Assembly (NCBI GenBank): GCA_002454335.1 | Contig: DKIP01000039.1 | Coordinates: forward strand, 8,258 to 43,873 | Origin: Cytophagaceae bacterium UBA6715 | GTDB lineage: Bacteria > Bacteroidota > Bacteroidia > Cytophagales > Spirosomataceae | Reading direction: 5' to 3' | Length of the DNA: 35,616 nucleotides | Part shown: piece by piece, positions 8,795 through 17,923 of the stretch | Position numbering within the stretch: position 1 is the first letter of the stretch | Layout of the letters: the number at the start of each line of letters is the position of its first letter | Translations under genes and position numbers: made by a program | Notes under the pieces: generated by a model | Seen by the model: only the letters and a program-made list of their open reading frames with translations | Told to the model about the DNA's origin: nothing | Database searches by the model: none

Positions 8795-11700
8795 TGTAAA
8801 TTAAAACTGCTTGAACAGATTGATGGCCTAACTCGAACAAATACTTTTTATAATTCTCTAACTGTAACTTGTGCTTTTCTTCTTCCTTACCCGTCTTGAA
8901 ATCAACAATAATAACATCGCCTTTCTTTTTGACCACACGGTCAGGACGAATAATTGAACCATCTGGACAAAGAATATCACGCTCAGCAAACAATAATTCA
9001 TTGGGCTCAAAATAAAATAATATATCCTCATTCGACATACAACCTTCTAACAAATCCCGAGTTTCATCATCAAGTTGTTGAAATAAATGAAGTTTATTAT
9101 GGGTATAATATTCGTAATCTTTAATCTTCGAAAGTATTTGATGAACTCGATCTCCACGCTCACGTTTTGATTGCGCACTCGTATAAAGATCGTCCTTGCT
9201 CGTTTGAATCCGAAAATCAATTTGATTTCGTATTTGAGTTTCTAAAACAAAAGATTTAGTATGCGAGGAATTGACAGAATCAGCAAACTTGCGGAACTGA
9301 TTTGCTTGTTGGAGTACATAATAATCTATCGAATCTTTTTCTTGGATAAACGCCGGAATCTCTGAACTGAATTCAGCATTAGATTGACAGTAATCCAACA
9401 CAATTTGGCCTAAAGAGTTCTGAAAAAAACCTTTTGTTATCTGGTGTGAACCCTGATTAGGAACTGCCATAAGAATATGTAAATGTTGTTTAGGGCGCGT
9501 AAAAGCAACATATAACATATTTAAAGCATCTAAAAATACAGCATCATATTCTGACCGCTGTTGTTGTGCCAAAGAATCAAAAGGCCGAAGTTCGGATGGC
9601 GTCACTCTCCCGTAATAATAATTAAGTGCTTGATTCTCTGCTAAACGTAAAGAAGGAAAGTCAAATGGCTTTAAATCAAACCATAGTTGCTCCGATTGCG
9701 GCTGATGCGTCCAACTGACAAATGGACAAATGACCACAGGATATTCCAAACCTTTGGAGCGGTGAATACTCGTAATCGTAATCGCATTTTCACTTTCAGG
9801 ACTAGCGATACTTATACTTGACTTGTTGGCATCATAATAAGTTAAAAAAGCAGAAAAGTCATCCGATTTTTGCAAGACAAAGTCATTCAAAATATCAAGC
9901 AGTTTAAACAAATACTCAATTTCATCTGTAAATCGAGTCAAATTAAAACTTGATACAAGTCCATAAACCCAAGCGACTACATGCGATTCATCAGTCTGAA
10001 ATGAATAACCTAAATGGGTGAAATGTCGAAGCGCCAATTTGTAAAAATTAGTATTTTCGGAATGTCTAACACCCAATAATTCAGAATTGATGGGTTCCTG
10101 ACATAAATCAGCAAATTGAAAAAGTAATTCCTTGTACCTAAACTCATCATTAGATTGCGTTTTTAGGCGCATAAATGTTATCAAGAAACCAACGACTTTG
10201 GCATAATGAAGCAATAATGAATCCGAGGAAATAACAGGAATATTCCTTTCCTTGAGTTGTAAAGCGAGAAATTTTGCCTGTTTATTTTTACGGGTTAATA
10301 TGGCTATATCCTTATATTGAAATCCCAATTCCAACTCGTGGTCAATCAATTCCAAAATCCGATTTAACATCCATTCAGACTCTAATTCTGAATGATTTTC
10401 AGCCAGTGGTTTGTTATATACTTGCACATCCACTTTTCCAGAAAACTTTTGAGAGCTTACTTGAGGAATTTGCGCTAGATCAATCCCATAGGTAGGATTG
10501 ACCAAACCTGATAATTTTTGCAATGCAGGATTCGAAGCAACCCAAGTAAAAAATTCATTATTGAATTTGACGATTTCTAACGCACTTCGATAGTTTGATT
10601 CTAAGTTTTTAGTTTCTCTATTTTCTTTCAAAAAATAATACCGTTCAAGATCAAAGGAATTATCTGCTAATTTTTGTTCAATAAATGAATTGTCTTCTGA
10701 TTTTAGGGAAGAAATTAAGCCAACTTCCCCACCCCGAAATTTGTAAATAGATTGTTTAGCGTCGCCAACAATTAGGCTCTTATTACCCTGAGCAACAGCA
10801 TGTTCCAATAAAGGCATAAAATTTTGCCATTGTAACATCGAGGTATCTTGAAATTCATCGATCAAAATATGATTGTAACGATCCCCTAATTTTTCATAAA
10901 TGAATGGAACAGGATCATTCGCAATGACATCATAAAGTCTTTTAGAAAATTCAGAGATAGAAACAGCCGAATTATCAGACTGATATTGATGTAATTCCTC
11001 GGTAATCGAAGCCAACAACGCTATTTTCTTTAAATCTTTATTTATAAGCCTGAATAAGAAAAAACGAGGGGCTTCAGCTTCATAGAGGTCGATAAATTGT
11101 TGACCAATGAATTCTAATTCATCAGCTATGGCTTCAACACGTAATTTAATTTCATCATTTTGAGTTTTTGCGGTCCAAACTCCTGACTCCACGCATTTTC
11201 TCAATGAGGATAAATCATTCTTTTCAAATTTCTCTTTTTGGACAATTTTAATAAAATAAAACGCACATGAACGTTTGCCATTGATCAACATATCCCCACC
11301 TACTTGGGCATTCGTAAGAACATCCAAGAATTGCTTCGCCAATTGAATCAAAGCTTCATTAATTTCAGCCATTGAAGCGGCAATTTGCTGCTCGATTTGA
11401 AGGAAATCAGAAATCCTCAAAGGATCCATGTCCTTTTTAATTTTATAAAAATCTTCATTAAAACAAATCTTCAGAAAATCATGCAGATTTTTACGCAACA
11501 AATTCCAGCTTCTGCCATCACTTACTTCGGAACGGGCAAAATCAACAATTAAATTCGTGATTATAGGATCCCCAGCTTGATTGACCTTATCTAATAATTG
11601 GTCAATCAATTGATCCATCAATTGATTAGAATCCAAAAGCACGTCAAATTGACTAGGCAAATTTAGTTCTTCAATAAAACTTGAACTCAATCGCTGCACG

Positions 11701-12077
11701 AATGCGTCGATGGTCATCACTGAGAAAAGACCATAATCTTGTAAGATTTGTTGCTGCGTCTGTTTCGCGCGCTTAATCAACTCTTCATCCGAAATATGAA
11801 TATGATCATTTCTGAAGTCTTGCTGAATACGACGGATGATATCTCGGTAATTTGCCTGTTCATCCGTTGGCAATGTTTCAACCGCAGCAATTCCGGATAA
11901 AAACTCGATGATACGAGAACGCATCTCCTCCGCTGCTTTAGTTGTAAAAGTTACCGCCAAAATTCGACGGAAATAGCCCCTACTTTCGTAAGCGTGCAAG
12001 GCCAACTTGATATACTCAATGGTCAGCGTATAGGTTTTGCCAGAACCAGCAGAGGCAGAATAAAGTTGGAGGGACAT
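8766..12077 (-). CDS. AddA/RecB-like UvrD helicase with C-terminal nuclease domain
   Basis: An 1103-residue superfamily 1 helicase joined to a RecB-type nuclease. The Walker A motif SASAGSGKTY is at the extreme N-terminus (K14). The Walker B motif ILIDEFQDTS is at about 404-413 (D407, E408). ITSIHRSKGLEYPVVI and MLYVAFTRPKQHLHIL are later UvrD motifs. The C-terminus carries RPDRVV and VDFKTGKEE, giving D1046, D1059 and K1061 of a PD-(D/E)xK nuclease. This layout matches AddA, which with AddB resects double-strand ends for RecA loading. No addB is adjacent, so the partner must be elsewhere or the protein acts differently. The start MSLQLYSASAGSGKT leaves only a few residues before Walker A, which is normal for the family. 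Confidence 0.88.
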   Translation of the reverse strand: MSLQLYSASAGSGKTYTLTIEYIKLALHAYESRGYFRRILAVTFTTKAAEEMRSRIIEFLSGIAAVETLPTDEQANYRDIIRRIQQDFRNDHIHISDEELIKRAKQTQQQILQDYGLFSVMTIDAFVQRLSSSFIEELNLPSQFDVLLDSNQLMDQLIDQLLDKVNQAGDPIITNLIVDFARSEVSDGRSWNLLRKNLHDFLKICFNEDFYKIKKDMDPLRISDFLQIEQQIAASMAEINEALIQLAKQFLDVLTNAQVGGDMLINGKRSCAFYFIKIVQKEKFEKNDLSSLRKCVESGVWTAKTQNDEIKLRVEAIADELEFIGQQFIDLYEAEAPRFFLFRLINKDLKKIALLASITEELHQYQSDNSAVSISEFSKRLYDVIANDPVPFIYEKLGDRYNHILIDEFQDTSMLQWQNFMPLLEHAVAQGNKSLIVGDAKQSIYKFRGGEVGLISSLKSEDNSFIEQKLADNSFDLERYYFLKENRETKNLESNYRSALEIVKFNNEFFTWVASNPALQKLSGLVNPTYGIDLAQIPQVSSQKFSGKVDVQVYNKPLAENHSELESEWMLNRILELIDHELELGFQYKDIAILTRKNKQAKFLALQLKERNIPVISSDSLLLHYAKVVGFLITFMRLKTQSNDEFRYKELLFQFADLCQEPINSELLGVRHSENTNFYKLALRHFTHLGYSFQTDESHVVAWVYGLVSSFNLTRFTDEIEYLFKLLDILNDFVLQKSDDFSAFLTYYDANKSSISIASPESENAITITSIHRSKGLEYPVVICPFVSWTHQPQSEQLWFDLKPFDFPSLRLAENQALNYYYGRVTPSELRPFDSLAQQQRSEYDAVFLDALNMLYVAFTRPKQHLHILMAVPNQGSHQITKGFFQNSLGQIVLDYCQSNAEFSSEIPAFIQEKDSIDYYVLQQANQFRKFADSVNSSHTKSFVLETQIRNQIDFRIQTSKDDLYTSAQSKRERGDRVHQILSKIKDYEYYTHNKLHLFQQLDDETRDLLEGCMSNEDILFYFEPNELLFAERDILCPDGSIIRPDRVVKKKGDVIIVDFKTGKEEEKHKLQLENYKKYLFELGHQSVQAVLIYIESQSIETV

Positions 12078-12149
12078 AAAAACTTAAAAAAACTATCTAC
12101 AATGCAAGATAAAATAAAAATAGGATTAATTCGATGTGGTTATTATTCG

Positions 12150-12157
12150 TATCTTTG
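12150..12157 (+). promoter_or_regulatory. -7 promoter element of the pyrG operon
   Basis: TATCTTTG matches TAnnTTTG exactly and lies 30 bases before the ATG at 12188. No convincing -33 box is visible. It lies downstream of the earliest in-frame start (12134), which supports the shorter CTP synthase. Confidence 0.45.
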
Positions 12158-12187
12158 TTTCCCGTAACCAATAAACAAAACAAAAGA

Positions 12188-13834
12188 ATGTCTGGCAAGG
12201 GGAATAATAAAAAAGCGAAGTACATTTTTGTTACGGGCGGAGTAACAAGTTCATTAGGAAAAGGTATCATAGCCTCTTCATTAGCCAAATTATTACAAGC
12301 AAGAGGGCTAACTTGCACCATTCAAAAATTTGACCCTTACATTAATATTGACCCAGGCACATTGAATCCATATGAGCACGGAGAATGTTATGTGACAAAT
12401 GATGGTGCTGAAACTGATTTGGACTTAGGCCATTATGAGCGTTTCTTGAATACCCCTACAAGTCAAGCTAACAACATTACGACAGGCCGTGTCTATCATA
12501 ATGTTATTACCAAAGAGCGAAAAGGTGATTATTTAGGCAAGACTGTTCAAGTCGTACCCCATATTACTGATGAAATCAAGCGTAATATTTTAATCTTGGG
12601 TGAAACCGGGAAATTTGATATTGTTATTACTGAAATTGGAGGCTGTGTAGGTGACATAGAATCATTGCCTTTTATCGAAGCTGCTCGTCAGTTAAAATGG
12701 GATTTGGGTGAAAAGAATACCTTGTTTATTCACTTGACACTTATACCCTATTTAGCTTCCGCAGGTGAGTTAAAAACAAAACCGACTCAGCACTCAGTGA
12801 AGCAATTATCGGAATCAGGAATTCAGCCCGATATATTGGTTTGTCGGACAGAACATCCAATTCCACAGGAGATGAAACGAAAAATCGGTTTATTCTGTAA
12901 CGTTTCCGAGCAAGATGTTATCGAAGCACGCGATGCAGAAACGATTTATGATGTTCCTATGTTAATGAAAGAGGAACGTTTAGATAGCCGAGTACTCTAC
13001 AAATTAGATATTTACAACGATAAAGATTCTAACTTAGCCGCTTGGACTAAATTTTTGAACAAATTAAAGAATCCAAAATTTGAAATCACAGTTGGCCTAG
13101 TTGGTAAATACGTGGAATTAAAAGATTCATATAAATCCATCGCTGAGGCATTTATCCATGCTGGTGTTGCGAATGAAATCAAAGTCAATGTTAAATGGAT
13201 TTCATCCGAAACTGCTGAGGAAAATATTGAAGAATCCTTAGCTGGTTTAGATGGAATACTCGTTGCTCCTGGATTTGGAGAGCGTGGAATTCAAGGTAAA
13301 ATTAATGCCGTTAAATATGCCCGCGAAAACAATATTCCTTTCTTAGGAATTTGCCTAGGTATGCAATGCGCTGTTATTGAATTCGCTCGTAATGTAGTTG
13401 GCTTAGAAGGCGCGCATTCATTTGAGATGAATCCAGAAACACCATTCCCAGTCATTGACCTCATGCATTCACAGAAAGATGTCTCTGAAAAAGGAGGTAC
13501 CATGCGATTAGGAGCCTATCCTTGTAAAATTGAAAAGGGGACGAATGCTTTTAAAATATATGGTAAATCATTGATTCAAGAGCGTCATAGACATCGCTAT
13601 GAATTTAATAACGATTATTTAGATCAATTTCATCAAGCGGGCATGATTACTTCGGGTATCAACCCAGATACGAATTTGGTTGAAATCGTTGAATTACCAA
13701 ATCATCCATTCTTTGTGGGAGTACAATTCCACCCAGAATACAAATCAACGGTAGAGGCACCTTCGCCCCTATTTGTTCAGTTTATAAAAGCAGCATACCA
13801 ACATGCTGTTCCATTCATCAAAAACTCAAAGTAG
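12188..13834 (+). CDS. pyrG: CTP synthase
   Basis: Makes CTP from UTP, ATP and glutamine. The N-terminal amidoligase domain opens with KYIFVTGGVTSSLGKGI. The family motifs KFDPYINIDPGTLNPYEHGE and GGCVGDIESLPFIEA follow. The C-terminal class I glutaminase domain has GICLGMQCAV with nucleophile C389, and QFHPEY with H515 and E517. The protein is 548 aa, the normal size. Starting at 12188 gives MSGKGNNKKAKYIF; the in-frame start 54 bases upstream lies before the -7 element and would add an atypical hydrophobic extension. It heads a run with yidC, hemL and a glycosyltransferase, separated by 14 bases or fewer. Confidence 0.96.
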   Translation: MSGKGNNKKAKYIFVTGGVTSSLGKGIIASSLAKLLQARGLTCTIQKFDPYINIDPGTLNPYEHGECYVTNDGAETDLDLGHYERFLNTPTSQANNITTGRVYHNVITKERKGDYLGKTVQVVPHITDEIKRNILILGETGKFDIVITEIGGCVGDIESLPFIEAARQLKWDLGEKNTLFIHLTLIPYLASAGELKTKPTQHSVKQLSESGIQPDILVCRTEHPIPQEMKRKIGLFCNVSEQDVIEARDAETIYDVPMLMKEERLDSRVLYKLDIYNDKDSNLAAWTKFLNKLKNPKFEITVGLVGKYVELKDSYKSIAEAFIHAGVANEIKVNVKWISSETAEENIEESLAGLDGILVAPGFGERGIQGKINAVKYARENNIPFLGICLGMQCAVIEFARNVVGLEGAHSFEMNPETPFPVIDLMHSQKDVSEKGGTMRLGAYPCKIEKGTNAFKIYGKSLIQERHRHRYEFNNDYLDQFHQAGMITSGINPDTNLVEIVELPNHPFFVGVQFHPEYKSTVEAPSPLFVQFIKAAYQHAVPFIKNSK

Positions 13835-13848
13835 TCTTACAATTCAAT

Positions 13849-15657
13849 ATGGATAAGAATTCAATCTCAGGAATCGTACTCATTATGGCCATGTTACTTG
13901 GCTATCAATATTTCTTTGCGCCAAAAGAACCTGTACAAACAAAAAATGAAGTTGTAGCGGCTAAACCAGCACCAGCTATAACTAAAACAGATTCAGCATT
14001 AGCTGTCGCTGCGGATTCAAGTGTTCAGGTCAAAGAACAAGTATTTACGTTGGAAAATGAAAACTTACGTGTAACACTTTCCAACTTTGGTGGAAAATTG
14101 GTTTCAGTCCAATTGAAAAATTACAAAAGTTATAAGAATTATACGCTAGGCAAAAAGGATGGCATTATTTTATTTGATGCTCAAAAGGACTTATTTGATG
14201 TAGAAATCCCTACAAATGGTAAAAAGTTGTCCTTAGGCAAATTAGTTTACCAAGCGGTTGAGTCAAAAAACCAAGTAAGTTTTACGAGTACACTTCCGAA
14301 TGGGAAAAATATCATTCAGACCTATCAATTACCAGAATCAGGATATGAATTAGCCTATTCGATAGATGCTAAAGCTATTGCTCCCGAGTTATCAGGTAAC
14401 GAATATTTCATTCATTGGAAAGAAAATGTAACTCAAACAGAGAAAGACGCGCAAGAAGAGCGTAAGGCTACGATAAATTATTTATTGACAGAAGATGAAG
14501 AATTTGACTATTTAAGTGAAAATCCCACTTCTGTAACCAATGAAAACCTTGGTCAAACTTTGCAATGGATATCTTTTAAAAAGAAATATTTCTTGGCTGG
14601 ATTAGTTCCACAGGGAACCTTATTCACGAAAGCCAATTTAACTGCAACACCCAATCAAACGGATTCAGTAGCGATAAAAACGTTGGATGCGCAACTCGTA
14701 GCACCTATGGGTGACTTAAGCACAGGAAAATCTGGTTTTAAATTTTATTTTGGGCCAAATGATTATTCAATTGTAAAAGACATCGCACCTTCATTTGGGA
14801 AAAATGTCAAATTAAGTTATGATTTCTTGTTGCCTATCACGAAGTATATTTTCGTTCCACTATTCGGATTTTTAGAGAGTATCATTTTAAATTATGGACT
14901 TTTAATCATCGTATTAGTCCTAATCATTAAAACGGCACTTTTACCTCTGACGTACAAGTCCTATGTTTCTATGGCTAAAACGCGCATTTTAGCTCCAGAA
15001 ATCGCAGCGATTAAAGAAAAAATAGGCGATGACCCTGCACGTGTCCAGCAAGAAACCATGAAATTGTATGGGGAAGTAGGCGTTAATCCTTTAAGTGGCT
15101 GTATTCCCGTGTTGGCAACAATGCCCGTTCTTATGGCCGTATTTATGTTGTTCCCTAACTTAATTAATCTACGTCAAGAATCATTCCTTTGGGCGGAAGA
15201 TTTATCAACCTATGATTCGATATTGAATTTACCATTCAATATTCCTTTTTATGGTTCACATATTAGTTTATTCTGTTTATTGATGACGGTATCTCAATTA
15301 GCTTACGGTTATTATAATAATCAAATTACACCCGATCAACCGGGCCAACCAATCAATATGAAAATGATGGCATATGTAACGCCAGTCATTTTTATGTTCG
15401 TCATGAACTCCTTCCCTGCTGGTTTAAGTTTCTATTATTTCATTTCCAATTTGGTGACTATAGGTCAACAATTAGCGATTCGTAAATTTGTGAATGAGGA
15501 TAAAATAAAAGCATTACTGGAAGCTAATCGTGCGAAAATCAAAGCAGGTGGTGGAGCTAAGAAATCTCGATTCTCTACCTATCTTCAAACGCAATTGAAG
15601 ACCATGGAAGAACAACAAAAAGCGGCTGCAGATCAAAAAAAAGGTAAGAAAAAATAA
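13849..15657 (+). CDS. yidC: Membrane protein insertase YidC
   Basis: Inner-membrane insertase and chaperone (602 aa) that inserts proteins alone or with SecYEG. An N-terminal membrane anchor (about residues 7-24, GIVLIMAMLLGYQYFF) is followed by an alanine-rich spacer and a large periplasmic beta domain (about 60-335). The conserved membrane core runs from about 340 to 560: LNYGLLIIVLVLIIKTALLP, then the cytoplasmic coiled region LAPEIAAIKEKIGDDPARVQQE, NPLSGCIPVLATMPVLMAVF and FPAGLSFYYFISNLVTIGQQ. It ends with a lysine-rich tail as in other ribosome-contacting YidCs. Its stop shares one base with the hemL start (TAATG). Confidence 0.97.
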   Translation: MDKNSISGIVLIMAMLLGYQYFFAPKEPVQTKNEVVAAKPAPAITKTDSALAVAADSSVQVKEQVFTLENENLRVTLSNFGGKLVSVQLKNYKSYKNYTLGKKDGIILFDAQKDLFDVEIPTNGKKLSLGKLVYQAVESKNQVSFTSTLPNGKNIIQTYQLPESGYELAYSIDAKAIAPELSGNEYFIHWKENVTQTEKDAQEERKATINYLLTEDEEFDYLSENPTSVTNENLGQTLQWISFKKKYFLAGLVPQGTLFTKANLTATPNQTDSVAIKTLDAQLVAPMGDLSTGKSGFKFYFGPNDYSIVKDIAPSFGKNVKLSYDFLLPITKYIFVPLFGFLESIILNYGLLIIVLVLIIKTALLPLTYKSYVSMAKTRILAPEIAAIKEKIGDDPARVQQETMKLYGEVGVNPLSGCIPVLATMPVLMAVFMLFPNLINLRQESFLWAEDLSTYDSILNLPFNIPFYGSHISLFCLLMTVSQLAYGYYNNQITPDQPGQPINMKMMAYVTPVIFMFVMNSFPAGLSFYYFISNLVTIGQQLAIRKFVNEDKIKALLEANRAKIKAGGGAKKSRFSTYLQTQLKTMEEQQKAAADQKKGKKK

Positions 15658-16946
15658 TGGGTACTTTAAGTAACACATATTTTGAAAAGGCTAAAACCTT
15701 AATTCCAGGTGGAGTTAATTCTCCAGTTCGAGCATTTAAATCGGTGGGTGGAAATCCAGTATTTATTCAATCCGCCAAAGGTGCCTATTTAAAAGATGTT
15801 GACGGAAACGAATACATTGATTTAATTGGTTCATGGGGACCCATGTTGTTTGGACAGGCTCATCCCTTGATTGAATCAGCGGTACGTGAGGCGCTCTCAG
15901 ATGGATTTTCCTTCGGTGCACCAAGTGTAAAAGAAGTATTAATCGCCGAAAAAATCGTTTCGATGATTCCATCGATCGAGAAGGTTCGATTAGTCAATTC
16001 GGGTACAGAGGCAACGATGGCAGCGATTCGCTTGGCACGTGCTTATACCAAAAGAGACAAAATTATCAAATTTGAAGGTTGTTACCATGGCCATGGTGAT
16101 TCCTTTTTAATTGCAGCAGGTTCTGGCGTTGCTACTTTAGGTACTCCTGATAGTCCAGGTGTCACGGTATCAACTGCGCGAGATACCTTAACAGCTGTTT
16201 ATAACGACTTAGATTCCCTAGGTAATCTCTTTAAATCAAATCCTGGTGCTGTCGCTGCAGTCATTGTAGAACCGGTTGTTGGCAATATGGGCTTAGTTAT
16301 TCCTGCGGAAGGATACTTAGCGGGATTACGTTCTATATGCGACCAACATGGTGCTTTATTGATCTTTGATGAAGTAATGACGGGATTCCGCCTGTCGGCA
16401 AGCGGCTATCAAGGTGTTTGTGGAATTCAACCAGATTTAACGACGTTAGGTAAAATCATTGGTGGTGGTTTACCTGTAGGTGCATATGGTGGCAAGTCTG
16501 AAATCATGGATATGATTGCTCCTGCAGGGCCGGTTTATCAAGCAGGAACTTTAAGTGGTAATCCATTAGCCACAACAGCAGGCTTAGCCATGTTAAATTT
16601 AATAACTGAAGACCCCGATGTATATATTCGACTTGCTGAGAAAGGGAATACACTTGCGAGCGGAATTAAATCACAATTAGCCAAATTAGGTAAGCGTTAT
16701 ACAGTCAACCAAATAGGTTCTATGTTTACCCTATTTTTTACAGAAAATGCTGTCAATAACTTCAAAGATGCAAAAACAGCAGATTTAAATTTATTTGGTC
16801 AATATTTTCAAGGGATGCTCCGTCGGGGAATATACCTACCTCCTTCTCAATTCGAATCTTGGTTTATTTCTGACGCTATCCGCGATGAAGAAATTAACAA
16901 AATATTAGCTGCGAGTGAAGCAACCTTAACTGAAATGTTTTCCTAG
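15657..16946 (+). CDS. hemL: Glutamate-1-semialdehyde 2,1-aminomutase
   Basis: PLP enzyme (429 aa) that converts glutamate-1-semialdehyde to 5-aminolevulinate in the C5 route to tetrapyrroles. The start YFEKAKTLIPGGVNSPVRAF is diagnostic. EGCYHGHGD and LLIFDEVMTGFR lie in the cofactor site, and TTLGKIIGGGLPVGAYGG carries the PLP lysine K266. AGTLSGNPLA follows. The gene overlaps yidC by one base. HemA (glutamyl-tRNA reductase) is not in the window, so the co-location with pyrG and yidC looks like housekeeping clustering rather than a pathway unit. Confidence 0.96.
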   Translation: MGTLSNTYFEKAKTLIPGGVNSPVRAFKSVGGNPVFIQSAKGAYLKDVDGNEYIDLIGSWGPMLFGQAHPLIESAVREALSDGFSFGAPSVKEVLIAEKIVSMIPSIEKVRLVNSGTEATMAAIRLARAYTKRDKIIKFEGCYHGHGDSFLIAAGSGVATLGTPDSPGVTVSTARDTLTAVYNDLDSLGNLFKSNPGAVAAVIVEPVVGNMGLVIPAEGYLAGLRSICDQHGALLIFDEVMTGFRLSASGYQGVCGIQPDLTTLGKIIGGGLPVGAYGGKSEIMDMIAPAGPVYQAGTLSGNPLATTAGLAMLNLITEDPDVYIRLAEKGNTLASGIKSQLAKLGKRYTVNQIGSMFTLFFTENAVNNFKDAKTADLNLFGQYFQGMLRRGIYLPPSQFESWFISDAIRDEEINKILAASEATLTEMFS

Positions 16947-16948
16947 GT

Positions 16949-17923
16949 ATGTATTTCAGCGTCATCATTCCAGTCTACAATCGTCCTCAAGAATTGAATG
17001 AATTATTGGCATGTTTGACTCAACAAAATTATTCAAATTTTGAGGTCGTCATTATTGAAGATGGCTCCGTAGTAGATTCAAAATCCATCGTAGAAAAATA
17101 TCAATCAACTTTAACAATTTCCTATTTCGTCAAAGAAAACGGAGGTCAAGGATTCGCTCGCAATTATGCCTTTGATCGAGCAAAAGGAGACTTTTTCGTG
17201 ATATTAGATTCCGATGCCCTGATTGAACCCAATTATTTACAAGCTGTTTATGATGGCATCCAAGGGGACCAACTTGATTTATTTGGCGGACCTGACCAAG
17301 ATCACCCAAGTTTTACTCCCGTACAAAAGGCCATAAGCTTTGCTATGACAAGCTTTTTTACGACGGGAGGTATTCGTGGAAAGGCAAAGAACGTAGGGGG
17401 ACAATTTCATCCGCGGAGTTTTAACATGGGAATTTCAAGAAAAGTTTGGGAAACCACTAAAGGTTTTAAGATTACACGTATGGGAGAAGATATCGAATTC
17501 AGCATTCGGTGTATATCTTTAGGATTTAAATCAGGACTTATTTCAAAAGCCTTTATTTACCATAAACGAAGAACAAGTTTTAGCCAATTTTATAAACAAA
17601 TTCATTTTTTTGGTCGGGCTCGAATTAACATTTCTCGTTTCTTCCCTGCAGAGCTTAAATGGGTACATTTCTTCCCAGCCGGCTATTTCATCTATTTTTG
17701 GAATACCGTTCTTTTGAACATTCTTATTCCTCCAATTGGAAATATGTTATTTACCGGGCTTTTTGTATACTGGATTGCCATTTTTGTGGATGCCCTATTA
17801 AAAACTAAAAGCCTAAAAGTAAGTCTTTTAGGCCTTATAGCTGCTAATATTCAACTATTAGCTTATGGGCAAGGATTCATTGAAGAAGGCCTTAAGAAAA
17901 TTACCAGTACTTCGCAGCAATAA
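16949..17923 (+). CDS. Family 2 glycosyltransferase, membrane associated
   Basis: A 324-residue GT-A fold transferase. The N-terminus YFSVIIPVYNRPQELNELL is the GT2 signature. VVIIEDGS (E38, D39) binds the nucleotide. FVILDSDALIEPNY supplies the metal-binding DxD (D87, D89). MGEDIEFSIRC near residue 180 corresponds to the catalytic-base region. Two hydrophobic segments after about residue 240 (around FFPAGYFIYFWNTVLLNILI and GLFVYWIAIFVDALL) suggest membrane anchoring. Sugar donor and acceptor cannot be read from sequence; surface polysaccharide synthesis is likely. It begins two bases after the hemL stop. Its last 23 bases overlap the convergent hldD, and its coding region holds the hldD terminator. 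Confidence 0.88.
   Translation: MYFSVIIPVYNRPQELNELLACLTQQNYSNFEVVIIEDGSVVDSKSIVEKYQSTLTISYFVKENGGQGFARNYAFDRAKGDFFVILDSDALIEPNYLQAVYDGIQGDQLDLFGGPDQDHPSFTPVQKAISFAMTSFFTTGGIRGKAKNVGGQFHPRSFNMGISRKVWETTKGFKITRMGEDIEFSIRCISLGFKSGLISKAFIYHKRRTSFSQFYKQIHFFGRARINISRFFPAELKWVHFFPAGYFIYFWNTVLLNILIPPIGNMLFTGLFVYWIAIFVDALLKTKSLKVSLLGLIAANIQLLAYGQGFIEEGLKKITSTSQQ
17801..17833 (-). terminator. Terminator of hldD, embedded in the glycosyltransferase gene
   Basis: On the minus strand a perfect 9-base stem (GCCTAAAAG 17833-17825, CTTTTAGGC 17819-17811; loop 5 bases) is followed at once by TTTTAGTTTTT. It begins 67 bases after the hldD stop, inside the last quarter of the opposing glycosyltransferase gene. 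The plus-strand side of the hairpin has no good U-tract, so it reads as a minus-strand terminator. Confidence 0.75.

Noticed and set aside
12134..12187. Longer CTP synthase start
   Set aside because: It lies upstream of the -7 element at 12150 and would add a hydrophobic extension unlike the family.
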